Shown: positions 51,300-61,490 of the stretch, piece by piece
Numbering within the stretch: position 1 is the first letter of the stretch
Layout of the letters: the number at the start of each line of letters is the position of its first letter
From: Microbacterium algeriense
Lineage (GTDB): Bacteria > Actinomycetota > Actinomycetes > Actinomycetales > Microbacteriaceae
NCBI RefSeq assembly: GCF_008868005.1
Contig: NZ_WAAO01000001.1
Coordinates: 1,302,001 to 1,366,000, forward strand
DNA length: 64,000 bases
Direction of reading: 5' to 3'
Notes under the pieces: generated by a model
Seen by the model: only the letters and a program-made list of their open reading frames with translations
What the model was told of the DNA's origin: nothing
Database searches by the model: none
Translations under genes and position numbers: made by a program

Positions 51300-54200
51300 T
51301 CAGCGCCCGGTGAGCGCCTTCATGATCCGCTGCGGCGACACCGGCTGCGCCGTGCCGAGCCGTTGGGCGAACACGCTGACGCGGTACTCCTCCAGCAGCC
51401 AGCGCACCTCGACGAGGGTGCGCGGCGCGTCGGGTGCGAGGGGGATGGTTCCCCCGGCATCCTCGAACGCCTTCGCCATCCGCTCGTACTCCGTCATGCG
51501 GGCGCGGTCCTTGCCCGGCTCGCTGGCGAGCGTCTTCAGCCGGTCCAGCATTCCCTCGAGATAGCGGGGGAAATGCGTGAGTCGATCCACGCCGGCCGCG
51601 GAGACGAAGCCCGGATGCAGCAGACCGCTCAGCTGGGTGCGGATGTCGTTGAGCGGGCCGAGCAGGGCGAGCGAGTTCTGCGATTTGATGCCGCGTTCCA
51701 CGTCGCGGGACTTCGTCAGGACGCGGGCGACCAGCGAGACGCAGGCGAAGAGCCGGTCGACGAGCACGGTCGACACCGCGTCGCGCACACGCGTGAACTC
51801 CGCCTCGCTGCGGACGATCCCGGTCGGCGCTATGTCCTCGATCACGGCGCGCGCGACGGCCCTGCGACAGTCCTCGATCAGCGCGGCGGCGGACGCGTAG
51901 GGGGAGGCCGCGAGGGCGAGCTTCTCCTGGCTCGTGAGATGCTCCTGCACGTACGACGAGGGCGAGGGCACGCCCAGCAGCACGAGCCGCAGCACGCCGT
52001 CGCGGGTGGCGGCTGCGGCGGCGTCGGGGGTGGATTCGACCCGTACCGAGACGCTCTTGCCCTGGTCGACGATGGCCGGATAGCCGCGCACGACGCCCCC
52101 GGCGACGCGGGTGTCGAGGACCTCGGGCAACTCCCCGAACGTCCAGCTCGTCAGACCGGTCTGCTCGACCGGCGCGGCGGCGACACGTTCCGCGCCCTGC
52201 TTCGTCCCCGGGGTGGCGGCGCGCGGAGGGGCGGCGATCGAGCGGGCGACACTGCTGCGGGCGCGGTCGGAGAGCTGCGTCTGGAGCGCGCGCAGGTCGC
52301 GTCCGGAGCCGACGATCCTGCCGCGCTCGTCCACGGCACGGAAGTTCATGCGCAGGTGCGCCGGCACCCGCTCGTCGTCGAAGTCGGCGGCCGAGACCAG
52401 CTGGTTGGCGAGCGGCTGGATACGACGGGCGAGGGCTTCCTTGAGCGTGCGCGACGGCAGCCCACCGTGCGATTCCGGTCCCTCCTCGGCGAGCTCGGCC
52501 CCGAACTTCTCGGCCCAGTCGGCGGCGGGCACCACATGACGACGGATCGCCTTGGGGAGCGCACGCAGCAGTCCGGTGACCAGCTCGGCGCGGAGACCGG
52601 GAACCTGCCAGTCGAAGCCGCGGTCCTCGAGCTGGGCGAGCAGCGGCAGCGGCACGACCACGCTGACGCCGTCGTCCGCGGCGCCGGGCTCGAACCGGTA
52701 GGCGAGGCCGAGCACCTGGTCGCCCTGCGTCCACCGTGTCGGGAACTCGCGCTGATCCGCGCGCTCCTCGTCGTCGATCAGGTCGCTCTCGCGCATCACG
52801 AGCAGCTTCGGCGTCGCGGCCATGGCCTCGCGCCACCAGGCCTCGAACGAGCGCACGTCGAAGACCTCGGCGGGGATGCGCTCGTCGTAGAAGCGGAACA
52901 CGGCTTCGTCGCCCGCGAGGATGTCGCGACGGCGTTCGCGCTCCTCCAGCTTCTCCAGGCGTCTGCGCAGCTCGGCGTTGCTGCGCCAGAACGCGCTCAC
53001 CCGCTTGTCGATCCGCGTCGGATCCCACTCGCCCTCGACGAGCGCGTGCCGCACGAAGAGCTCACGCGAGGCCGCCCTGTCGATGCGGGCGAACTGCACG
53101 CGCCGACGCGGGATGATCTCCAGACCGAACAGCGTCACCTTCTCGAACGCGACAGCGGCCCCGGCGTCCTTCGACCAGTGCGGCTCGGTCACCTGGCGCT
53201 TGGCCAGGTCTCCGGCGAGGGGTTCGGCCCAGGCCGGATCGATCGCAGCCACCGTGCGGGCGAACGTGCGGGAGGTCTCGACGATCTCGGCGGCGATCAC
53301 CGCACGGGGGCTCTTCTTGCGCAGCCCGGAGCCGGGGAAGATCGAGAAGCGGATGCCGCGCGCTCCGCGGTACTCGGCGATGTGCCGCGTCTTGCCGGCG
53401 GGGGCGGTGCGCTCGTCGAGGAGGCCGATCTGCGAGAGCAGGCCGGAGAGCAGCGCGCGGTGGATCGCATCGGGGTCGCTGGCACCACCGCCGTCACCAC
53501 CGCGGTCGCTCGTCTTCACGAGCGTGCGCAGCTGACGGTGCACGTCGAACCACTCGCGCACCCGCACGTAGTTCAGATGCTCGGAGCGGCACAGTCGACG
53601 GAACGCGCTCGAGCCGAGCTCGCGCTGCTGCTCACGCAGGTGGTTCCACAGGTTCAGCAGGGTGAGGAAGTCGCTGGTCGGGTCGACGAACCGCGCGTGC
53701 AGGCGATCCGCCTCCTCCCGGCGCTCCTCCGGTCGCTCCCGCACATCCTGGATGGTCATCCCCGACACGATCGCGAGCACGTCGCGTGTCACCGACGAGT
53801 GGGGCCCTGAGCCTGTCGAAGGGCGTCCCGCCTCGATCAGCATGCGCGCGAACCGCGGATCGATCGGCATGCGCGAGATCTCGCGGCCGATGCGGGTCAG
53901 GTGTGGGGAACTCTGACCTGGTCCCTGAGCCGGCCGAAGGGTGACGGCACCCAGCTCGGTGAGCAGATCGAACGCGGCCTTCACTCCCCGGGAGTCGGGC
54001 GGGGTGAGGAACGGGAACGCGGTGATGTCGCCGAAGCCGAGCGACAGCATCTGCAGGATGACCGAGGCCAGCGACGTGCGCAGGATCTCCGGCTCGGTGA
54101 ACTCGGGCCGCGCCGCGTAGTCCTCCTCCGAGTAGAGGCGGATCGCGATGCCGTCGCTCGTGCGGCCCGCGCGACCGGAACGCTGGTTCGCGGACGCCTG

Positions 54201-55217
54201 CGAGATCGGCTCGATGGGGAGCCGCTGCACCTTGGAGCGGTTGCTGTACCGCGAGATGCGGGCGGTGCCGGTGTCGATCACGTACTTGATGCCGGGGACC
54301 GTGAGGCTCGTCTCGGCGACGTTGGTGGCGAGGATCACCCGACGGCGCACGCCGGCGACTCGGCTACGTTCGAACACGCGGTGCTGGTCCGCGGCGGAGA
54401 GGCGGCCGAACAGCGGCAGCACCTCCGTGGGGGAGCGGTCCTTCGCATAGGCGCCGCGCACGGCATCGGCCGCATCCCGGATCTCGGCCTCGCCGGGCAG
54501 GAAGACGAGCACGTCGCCGGGCGGCTCGCGGTCGAGCTCGCGCAGGGCGGAGACGATGGCGGAGACCTCGTCCTCCGGCTCGCCGCCGGACGCCGCGTCG
54601 TCGTCGGCGTCGTCGACCGGCCCGCGGTAGCGGATCTCCACCGGATAGGTGCGCCCGGAGACCTCGATGATCGGCGCCGGGGTGCCGTCCGGCGCGGCGA
54701 AGTGCTTCGCGAAGCTCTCCGGGTCGATCGTCGCCGAGGTGATGATCACCTTCAGATCCGGACGCTCCGGGAGGATGCGGGCCAGATAGCCGAGCAGGAA
54801 GTCGACGTTGAGGGAGCGCTCGTGCGCCTCGTCGATGATGATCGTGTCGTAGCGGGTGAGCAGCCGGTCGCGGTGGATCTCGTTGAGGAGGATGCCGTCG
54901 GTCATCAGGGCGATGCGGGTGGCGTCTGACACCTTGTCGGTGAAGCGCACCTTGTAGCCGACGAGCGTGCCGAGCTCGACCTGGAGCTCCTCGGCGACGC
55001 GCTCCGCGATCGTGCGGGCGGCGAGACGTCGGGGCTGGGTGTGCGCGATGCGCTCGCGTCCGAGTTCGAGCGCGATCTTGGGCAGCTGCGTGGTCTTGCC
55101 CGATCCGGTGGCGCCGGCGACGATCACGACCTGGTGGTCGCGGATGGCGTCGGCGATCTCGGCCCTGGCGGCACTGACCGGCAGCTCCGGGGGATAGGAG
55201 ATCACGGGGGAAGACAT
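51300..55217 (-). CDS. hrpA: ATP-dependent RNA helicase HrpA
   Basis: A 1305-residue DEAH-box helicase, close in length to E. coli HrpA. Walker A GATGSGKT is at residues 35-42, DEAH at 129-132, SAT near 165, the HRxGRxGR-equivalent QRSGRAGR in the second RecA domain, then HA2, OB and the long C-terminal DUF3418 region. HrpA resolves mRNA-ribosome structures. The start at 55217 follows GGAGGGCT; the frame runs further upstream but without a site. Two REP-like repeats run in frame through it at about residues 425-433 and 465-473, adding short Pro/Ser/Gly-rich segments between the helicase core and HA2. Confidence 0.94.
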   Translation of the reverse strand: MSSPVISYPPELPVSAARAEIADAIRDHQVVIVAGATGSGKTTQLPKIALELGRERIAHTQPRRLAARTIAERVAEELQVELGTLVGYKVRFTDKVSDATRIALMTDGILLNEIHRDRLLTRYDTIIIDEAHERSLNVDFLLGYLARILPERPDLKVIITSATIDPESFAKHFAAPDGTPAPIIEVSGRTYPVEIRYRGPVDDADDDAASGGEPEDEVSAIVSALRELDREPPGDVLVFLPGEAEIRDAADAVRGAYAKDRSPTEVLPLFGRLSAADQHRVFERSRVAGVRRRVILATNVAETSLTVPGIKYVIDTGTARISRYSNRSKVQRLPIEPISQASANQRSGRAGRTSDGIAIRLYSEEDYAARPEFTEPEILRTSLASVILQMLSLGFGDITAFPFLTPPDSRGVKAAFDLLTELGAVTLRPAQGPGQSSPHLTRIGREISRMPIDPRFARMLIEAGRPSTGSGPHSSVTRDVLAIVSGMTIQDVRERPEERREEADRLHARFVDPTSDFLTLLNLWNHLREQQRELGSSAFRRLCRSEHLNYVRVREWFDVHRQLRTLVKTSDRGGDGGGASDPDAIHRALLSGLLSQIGLLDERTAPAGKTRHIAEYRGARGIRFSIFPGSGLRKKSPRAVIAAEIVETSRTFARTVAAIDPAWAEPLAGDLAKRQVTEPHWSKDAGAAVAFEKVTLFGLEIIPRRRVQFARIDRAASRELFVRHALVEGEWDPTRIDKRVSAFWRSNAELRRRLEKLEERERRRDILAGDEAVFRFYDERIPAEVFDVRSFEAWWREAMAATPKLLVMRESDLIDDEERADQREFPTRWTQGDQVLGLAYRFEPGAADDGVSVVVPLPLLAQLEDRGFDWQVPGLRAELVTGLLRALPKAIRRHVVPAADWAEKFGAELAEEGPESHGGLPSRTLKEALARRIQPLANQLVSAADFDDERVPAHLRMNFRAVDERGRIVGSGRDLRALQTQLSDRARSSVARSIAAPPRAATPGTKQGAERVAAAPVEQTGLTSWTFGELPEVLDTRVAGGVVRGYPAIVDQGKSVSVRVESTPDAAAAATRDGVLRLVLLGVPSPSSYVQEHLTSQEKLALAASPYASAAALIEDCRRAVARAVIEDIAPTGIVRSEAEFTRVRDAVSTVLVDRLFACVSLVARVLTKSRDVERGIKSQNSLALLGPLNDIRTQLSGLLHPGFVSAAGVDRLTHFPRYLEGMLDRLKTLASEPGKDRARMTEYERMAKAFEDAGGTIPLAPDAPRTLVEVRWLLEEYRVSVFAQRLGTAQPVSPQRIMKALTGR
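53801..53825 (-). repeat. REP-like repeat inside hrpA, copy 1
   Basis: GGCCCTGAGCCTGTCGAAGGG is the reverse complement of the TTCGACAGGCTCAGG repeat seen between nrdH and nrdI, here read in frame as RPSTGSGP within HrpA. It lies in a variable stretch, consistent with a tolerated insertion. Confidence 0.75.
53920..53943 (-). repeat. REP-like repeat inside hrpA, copy 2
   Basis: GGTCCCTGAGCCGGCCGAAGG is a diverged copy of the same repeat (CCGG in place of CTGT), 119 bp from copy 1 and also in frame, read as TLRPAQGPGQ in HrpA. Confidence 0.65.
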
Positions 55218-55260
55218 AGCCCTCCATCGTATGCCGGGATCGAGCACATACGATCGTCGG

Positions 55261-56424
55261 ATGACGAGAGCGCTGCGCTGGTTCCACGAGTTCGGGCGGC
55301 CGCCGCGCATCCTCGGCCTCGACGTCGCCAGAGGGCTCGCGATCCTGGGCATGGCGGGGGCGCACATCGGCGAGACCGAGCCGTTCGAGTGGCTCGACCC
55401 GTCGACGTGGACGGATCTGGTGCATGGGCGCTCCTCGATCCTGTTCGCGGTGCTCGCCGGGGTCTCGATCGCGCTCATGACCGGTCGCAGTGCGCTCCCG
55501 GAGCGGGAACGCATCCCCGGGATCCGGCTGAACCTGATCGGCCGCGGAGCCGTGATCTTCGTGATCGGTCTGGGGCTGGAGATGCTGAACACCCCGATCG
55601 CCGTGATCCTCACGCTGTACGGGCTGCTGTACGTGGCGGTGATCCCGGTGCTGCGCTGGCGACCGTGGCAGCTGCTGACCGGCGCCGCCGTGCTCGCGGT
55701 GGTCGGTCCCGCCCTGCTCGCCCTCCTGAGCGCCGTCGCGCTGAACCCCTACGGTTCGGGGATCGGATTCGTCCTGTACGGCTCCTATCCGCTGACCGTG
55801 TGGATGGCGTTCGTGCTGGGCGGCATGGCGCTCGGTCGACTCCGGGTCGATCAGGTGCGGACGGCGGTCGTCGCGCTCGCCGTGGGCGTCGTGCTCGCCG
55901 TCGTCGGGTACGGTCTGGGCGGCATCGGACAGGCGGCCGGGGTCGGCGGAGGGAGCGGGAGCAGCTCGATCGTCGACGGCGACATCGAGGGCGACCTGAT
56001 CTCGCCCTCGGGCTGGGAGGACTACCCGCAGGCGCTCGCCGCCGTCGATCCCCTCGGCGCGGTGCTGCGCGCCGTGTTCGCGGTGGAGCCGCACAGCGGG
56101 GGCACGGCCGAGATCTTGGGCTCGGGAGGTTTCGCGCTGGCCGTGGTCGCGCTGTGTCTCCTGCTGAGCAGGCCGCTGCGGTGGCCGCTGCTGCCGCTCG
56201 GCGCCCTCGGGTCCATGCCGCTCACGGCATACAGCGCGCATGTCCTCTCGGTGGCGCTGGTGGGCGGTCCGGGCGGCTTCTTCTCGAACAACGGCTTCTG
56301 GGCGGCGACCGCGGTGGGGCTGCTGATCGCGACGACGCTGTGGTCGATGTTCTTCGGCCGCGGACCGCTGGAGCGCCTGGTCGGTCGGGGAGCGGCGGCG
56401 ATGGCGGCGGTGCCGCGACGCTGA
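55261..56424 (+). CDS. Multi-pass membrane protein, heparan-acetyltransferase/DUF418-like
   Basis: A 387-residue integral membrane protein with about nine to ten hydrophobic segments. RILGLDVARGLAILGMAGAH near residue 20 is the signature of the DUF1624/heparan-alpha-glucosaminide acetyltransferase family, and the C-terminal LPLGALGSMPLTAYSAHVL resembles DUF418. It may acylate a cell-surface sugar, but the substrate cannot be told. TACGAT (55249-55254) lies 6 nt before the ATG: leaderless. Divergent from hrpA, 43 bp apart. Confidence 0.8.
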   Translation: MTRALRWFHEFGRPPRILGLDVARGLAILGMAGAHIGETEPFEWLDPSTWTDLVHGRSSILFAVLAGVSIALMTGRSALPERERIPGIRLNLIGRGAVIFVIGLGLEMLNTPIAVILTLYGLLYVAVIPVLRWRPWQLLTGAAVLAVVGPALLALLSAVALNPYGSGIGFVLYGSYPLTVWMAFVLGGMALGRLRVDQVRTAVVALAVGVVLAVVGYGLGGIGQAAGVGGGSGSSSIVDGDIEGDLISPSGWEDYPQALAAVDPLGAVLRAVFAVEPHSGGTAEILGSGGFALAVVALCLLLSRPLRWPLLPLGALGSMPLTAYSAHVLSVALVGGPGGFFSNNGFWAATAVGLLIATTLWSMFFGRGPLERLVGRGAAAMAAVPRR

Positions 56425-56443
56425 CCGCCCCTCCCCGGCCCTT

Positions 56444-57229
56444 TCAGAAGTGGGTGCCGCCGTCGATGCGCACCTCGGTGCCGGTGATGAAGGCGCCGTC
56501 TTCGCTCGCGAGCATCGCCACCACGCCGGCGACCGATTCCGGTCCGGCGAAGCCCTGGCCGATGGCGGGGGAGAGCTTCATGAACAGGCTCATGTCGGCA
56601 TCGGACGGCAGGCCGGGACCGTTGCTCTGACCGCTCCGGCCCGTGCCGTCGGTCATCCCGGAGGAGATCGAACCGGGCTGCACCGCGGTGAAGCGGATCC
56701 CGCTCTTGGCGTACTCGGCGGCGAGGGTATGGGTCATCGACTGCACGCCGCCCTTGCTGGCCGCGTAGGCCGCCATGTAGGGATGGGCGAATCCGGCGGA
56801 GGTCGAGCTGAAGTTGACCACGGCGGAGGACGTGCCCTCGAGCAGGGCGGGGATCGCCTCGCGGATCACGAGGAACGTGCCGATCAGGTTGATCCGGATG
56901 ACCTGCTCGAACTGCTCGAGAGTCGTCTCCCGGGTGTGCGAAGAGCGCAGGATCCCTGCGGCGTTCACCAGCACGTCCAGCCCGCCGAGGATCGCGACGG
57001 CTTCGGCGACGCACGCGGTGACGGAGGCCTCGTCCGCGATGTTCATCGTGACGGTCGTGAGGCGCTCGGCCAGCGGCCCCGCCTTGGCGACCGTGTCCTC
57101 GAGGCCTGTGGTGCTGACATCGGCGGCGACGACGGTGCCGCCCTCGCGCAGCATCCGCAGCACCGTGGCCTGGCCGATGCCCGATCCTCCTCCGGTCACG
57201 AGCGCCCTGCGTCCTTCGTAGCGGTTCAT
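56444..57229 (-). CDS. Short-chain dehydrogenase/reductase
   Basis: A 261-residue NAD(P)-dependent SDR. Cofactor motif TGGGSGIG at about residues 12-19, NNAG-equivalent NAAG at 89-92, active-site N114, S142, Y155 and K159 (YAASK). An extra polar loop TDGTGRSGQSNGPG lies in the substrate-binding region. ATG follows AAAGGGAAGTCC. Divergent from the TetR gene at 57357, which has a copy of half of its operator in the shared gap, so this gene is probably in the same regulon. Confidence 0.88.
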   Translation of the reverse strand: MNRYEGRRALVTGGGSGIGQATVLRMLREGGTVVAADVSTTGLEDTVAKAGPLAERLTTVTMNIADEASVTACVAEAVAILGGLDVLVNAAGILRSSHTRETTLEQFEQVIRINLIGTFLVIREAIPALLEGTSSAVVNFSSTSAGFAHPYMAAYAASKGGVQSMTHTLAAEYAKSGIRFTAVQPGSISSGMTDGTGRSGQSNGPGLPSDADMSLFMKLSPAIGQGFAGPESVAGVVAMLASEDGAFITGTEVRIDGGTHF

Positions 57230-57318
57230 GGACTTCCCTTTCTCTGGTGATGTCGCGATATCGGCGACCCTGATGGGCAGACTATGCCTCTATGGCAGAT
57301 CGTGCCACCTGGGCTCAA

Positions 57319-57350
57319 CCTGTCATCAACGTCGGGTATTCCCTTACGCT
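57319..57350 (+). promoter_or_regulatory. TetR-gene promoter with an operator half-site
   Basis: CCTGTCATCA at 57319-57328 repeats ten bases of the perfect palindrome at 57968-57987. TACGCT at 57345-57350 is the -10, 6 nt before the GTG start of the TetR gene. The arrangement points to autoregulation. Confidence 0.5.
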
Positions 57351-57356
57351 GAGTCC

Positions 57357-57940
57357 GTGGAGACCTCGAATCTGACCGAGCGCCGGAAGGCGGTGACCGA
57401 GCGCGAGATCGCCGCCGCGGCTGCGGGACTGTTCGCCGAGGTGGGTGTCGCCGGTGTCACCGCAGAGCAGATCGCCGCGCGCGCAGGAGTCTCGGTGCGC
57501 ACGTTCTATCGCTACTTCGCACGCAAGGAGGATGCGATCGCCCCGATCCTCCGCGTCGGAGCCCGGAGATGGCAGGAGGCGTTCGCGGAGGTCGGCGAGC
57601 AGTCGCTGCGCGCGCAGATCCCCGCGGTGATCCGGTCGCAGCTCTCGGGAGGCGAGGGACAGGAGCTGGAGACGATGCGCGGAGTGCTCCGCGGACTCGA
57701 CGACGACACGGCCATGCGCGACGTCTGGCTCCGCGTCAACGACGACTCCGAACGCCAGCTCCGGGAGATCCTCCAGCAGCGGGGGCTCGGCGCGTGGCAC
57801 GCACGCCTCCTCGCCGCCGTCGCGACGGACGCCATCCGCGTCGGCTTCGAGCAGTGGGCGGCCGACGCGGCAGGACCTCGCCCGGCCGAGCGGGCGGTCG
57901 ATGCCTTCCAGGCGATGTCGCGGGGACTCGACGGTCTCGA

Positions 57941-57944
<4 letters not shown>
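57357..57944 (+). CDS. TetR-family regulator
   Basis: A 195-residue regulator. HTH at about residues 12-58 with VTAEQIAARAGVSVRTFYRYFARKEDAI; the C-terminal domain is of the MftR/TetR_C type (GVLRGLDDDTAMRDVWLRVND). Leaderless GTG start at 57357; an upstream ATG at 57228 is in frame but would overlap the SDR gene. Flanked by the SDR gene and an aldo/keto reductase gene, both with matching operator sequence. It is probably a repressor of an aldehyde, ketone or electrophile response. Confidence 0.87.
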
Positions 57945-58836
<892 letters not shown>

Positions 58837-58857
58837 CCTCCGCTCTCCGCTCACATG

Positions 58858-58890
58858 ACGCCCCGTGTCGCCGCGCGCGACACGGGGCGT
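58858..58890 (+). terminator. Terminator after the aldo/keto reductase gene
   Basis: ACGCCCCGTGTCG (58858-58870) pairs perfectly over 13 bp with 58878-58890; the loop is 7 nt. It lies 22 bp after the stop codon and just before the leaderless promoter of the next gene. No T-run beyond CGTCGT. Confidence 0.8.
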
Positions 58891-58912
58891 CGTCGTGAGT
58901 ACCGTCGAGGCC

Positions 58913-59482
58913 ATGACAGCTCCGTTCCGCGTCGTCGCCGTGTCGGGATCCCTGCACGAGCCGAGCAAGACCACCGCCCTCGTCCGTGCGATCACGGCCG
59001 CGATCGGCGAGCGTGCCGAGGTCGACGCGCAGCTCATCGAACTGACGCAGATCGGTCCCGGCCTGGCCGGCGCGCTGCAGCGCGACCAGCTGCCCCCCGA
59101 GGTCGAGGCGCAGCTGCAGGCGATCGAGTCGGCCGATCTGCTCATCGTCGGCAGCCCGGTCTATCGTGCCTCGTTCACGGGGCTGTTCAAGCACCTGTTC
59201 GACTTCGTCGGCCAGTACGACCTGGTGGGCAAGCCGGTGCTGCTCGCGGCGACGGGCGGCGGCGAGAAGCACGCCCTGATCATCGAGCATCAGCTCCGCC
59301 CGCTGTTCGCCTTCTTCCAGGCGCTCACCCTCCCGGTCGGGGTGTACGCGAGCAACACCGACTTCGACGGCTACGAGATCGCGTCCGAGGTGCTGCGGGC
59401 CCGCATCGCCCTCGCCGCCGAGCGTGCCCTGCCGCTGGTCGGCTATGCGGCGTCGCGTCCGGTCGAGCTCCTGGTGGGCTGA
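58913..59482 (+). CDS. NAD(P)H-dependent FMN reductase (MsuE/SsuE-like)
   Basis: A 189-residue flavodoxin-fold reductase. [14 protein letters not shown] (about 11-24) binds the FMN phosphate, [20 protein letters not shown] (about 77-96) is the SsuE/MsuE signature, and [11 protein letters not shown] follows. Such enzymes provide FMNH2 to two-component luciferase-like monooxygenases, so this may serve those at 41458 and 48062, though it is not in their operon. TACCGT lies 7 nt before the ATG: leaderless. Confidence 0.87.
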   Translation: MTAPFRVVAVSGSLHEPSKTTALVRAITAAIGERAEVDAQLIELTQIGPGLAGALQRDQLPPEVEAQLQAIESADLLIVGSPVYRASFTGLFKHLFDFVGQYDLVGKPVLLAATGGGEKHALIIEHQLRPLFAFFQALTLPVGVYASNTDFDGYEIASEVLRARIALAAERALPLVGYAASRPVELLVG

Positions 59483-59514
59483 CTCCCCACCCCACGCGGC
59501 GTAGCGTTGGCCAC

Positions 59515-61317
59515 ATGACCAACCGGCTCGCCGAGACCCTCAGCCCGTACCTGCGCGCGCACGCCGACAATCCCGTCGACTGGTACCCGTGGGGAGAGGA
59601 GGCGTTCGCCGAGGCGCAGCGGCGCGACGTGCCCCTGCTGATCTCGATCGGCTACTCCACCTGCCACTGGTGCCACGTGATGGCGCGGGAGTCGTTCGCC
59701 GACCCGGCGACGGCGGCCCTGATCAACGACGGTTTCGTGGCCGTGAAGGTCGACCGCGAGGAGCACCCTCAGGTCGACGGCGCCTACATGGCTGCCGCCT
59801 CGGCGTTCACGCAGAACCTCGGTTGGCCGCTCACCGTGTTCACCACTCCCCGGGGGCGCACCTTCTACGCCGGCACCTACTGGCCGCCCGAGGCGCGTGC
59901 GCCGATGCCTGCGTTCCGCGACGTGCTCGCTGCGGTGCGCGAGGCGTGGACGCAGCGCCGCGCGCAGGCGGAGGAGTCCGCGGATGCCGTGACCGAGGCC
60001 CTCGCCCGCGCCGCGGAGACCTCGCCTTCCGACCTCCCCGACCCCGCGGCGATCGCGGCGGCGGCGACGGCGATCGCCCAGCGGGAGGATCCGCAGTTCG
60101 GGGGTTTCGGGGCCGCACCGAAGTTCCCGGTCGCGACGACGCTGCGGTTCCTGCAGCACCCGCTGGTGCGCGAGGGCGCGCCGGATGCGGCGGCAGCGGC
60201 CGGGCGTGCGCTCGCCGCGATGGCGGACTCGGATCTGCGCGATGCCGACGGCGGGTTCTTCCGGTACGCCACCCAGCGTGACTGGACGGTGCCGCACTAC
60301 GAGCGGATGCTGACCGACAATGCACAGCTTCTCGATGTCGCCCGCGATGCCGGCGACGAGCAGGTCGTGCGGGGCATCGCCGCGTTCCTGGTCGGCGTGC
60401 TCCGACGCGAGGACGGCGGATTCGGAGCCGCCCAGGATTCCGAGTCGGTCATCGACGGGGCGCGCAGCGAGGGCGGCTACTACCTCCGTCCTGTGCCCGA
60501 GCGGGCGGAGCTGGAGCCGCCGGCCGTGGACGGCAAGGTCATCACCGGCTGGAACGGCCTCGCGATCGGAGCACTCGCCCGCGCCGGTGCGGCCTTCGAC
60601 GAGAGCGCCTGGATCGACGCGGCCGTCGCCGCGGCGGATGCCGTGCTGCGGGCGAACCGCGACTCCGACGGTGTGCTGGTGCGGGCGTCCCTCGACGGGT
60701 GGGCCTCCGCTGCCGTCGCGACGGTCGCCGACCTGGCCCTGCTCGCGGATGGGCTGTTCGCGCTGGCGCTCGCCACCGGAGAGGTGCAGTGGGCGACGAC
60801 CGCACGGGACATCCTCGACCATGCGATCGCAGGCGGCGGCGGACGCGACCCGCTGCTGTCGGCGCAGGGCATCGCGTCGTCCCCCGACCACACCGACGGC
60901 GACCTCCCCTCCGACGCGGCCGCCGTCGCCGGGGCCGCGCTGACCGCGTGGTGGCTCGGCGCAGGGGAGGGGTACCGGGAGGAGGCGACCGGGATCGTGC
61001 GCACTCTGGCTGCGCGGTCGCTCGAGCAGCCGTTCGCGCACGGCACCCTCCTGCGGGTCGCGGCCGGGTTGGCCCTGCCGCCCCGACAGCTCGTCGTGGT
61101 CACCGCCGCTCGCGACGGCGCCCTCGCCGATGCCGCCAGGGGCGCGGAGGCCGAGGTCGTCGCCGTGGTCGCCCCTGATCAGGCGCGACGGTTCGCGGAT
61201 GCCGGCTTCGCCCTGTTCGAGGGGAAGGACACGACGGCGGAGCGGGCCTACGACTGCCGAGCGTTCGTGTGCCGGCTGCCGGTGAGCGACCCGGCCGAGG
61301 TGAGTGCGACCCGCTGA
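59515..61317 (+). CDS. DUF255 thioredoxin-domain protein (YyaL/SSP411-like)
   Basis: A 600-residue protein: an N-terminal thioredoxin-like DUF255 domain (residues 1-165; CHWCH with C50 and C53) and a C-terminal (alpha/alpha)6-barrel like N-acylglucosamine 2-epimerases. [26 protein letters not shown] and FGAAPKFP are family signatures. The family is widespread, from bacteria to human SPATA20, but its reaction is not established. TAGCGT lies 7 nt before the ATG: leaderless. Shorter than the about 650-700 residues of many members. Confidence 0.9.
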   Translation: MTNRLAETLSPYLRAHADNPVDWYPWGEEAFAEAQRRDVPLLISIGYSTCHWCHVMARESFADPATAALINDGFVAVKVDREEHPQVDGAYMAAASAFTQNLGWPLTVFTTPRGRTFYAGTYWPPEARAPMPAFRDVLAAVREAWTQRRAQAEESADAVTEALARAAETSPSDLPDPAAIAAAATAIAQREDPQFGGFGAAPKFPVATTLRFLQHPLVREGAPDAAAAAGRALAAMADSDLRDADGGFFRYATQRDWTVPHYERMLTDNAQLLDVARDAGDEQVVRGIAAFLVGVLRREDGGFGAAQDSESVIDGARSEGGYYLRPVPERAELEPPAVDGKVITGWNGLAIGALARAGAAFDESAWIDAAVAAADAVLRANRDSDGVLVRASLDGWASAAVATVADLALLADGLFALALATGEVQWATTARDILDHAIAGGGGRDPLLSAQGIASSPDHTDGDLPSDAAAVAGAALTAWWLGAGEGYREEATGIVRTLAARSLEQPFAHGTLLRVAAGLALPPRQLVVVTAARDGALADAARGAEAEVVAVVAPDQARRFADAGFALFEGKDTTAERAYDCRAFVCRLPVSDPAEVSATR

Positions 61318-61419
61318 GCACGGACGGCGGCCCCGTCCGCTCGACCTGGACAATCTGCCCAGGCTTCCCCCCACCCGGCGGTGCCGGTTGCGCGGGATGC
61401 GCAGCGTGCGGTGCGCCGT

Positions 61420-61449
61420 TTGCCCAGTCGACGTCATCCGTTCTACTGT
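61420..61449 (+). promoter_or_regulatory. Promoter of the aminotransferase-permease operon
   Basis: TTGCCC (61420-61425) and TACTGT (61444-61449) are spaced by 18 bp, giving a leader of about 35 nt before the ATG at 61491. The rest of the 173-bp gap 61318-61490 shows GC-rich sequence with no other clear feature. Confidence 0.5.
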
Positions 61450-61490
61450 TGCGCGACACCTCACCCGATCACAGCAAGGACGCTCTGACG

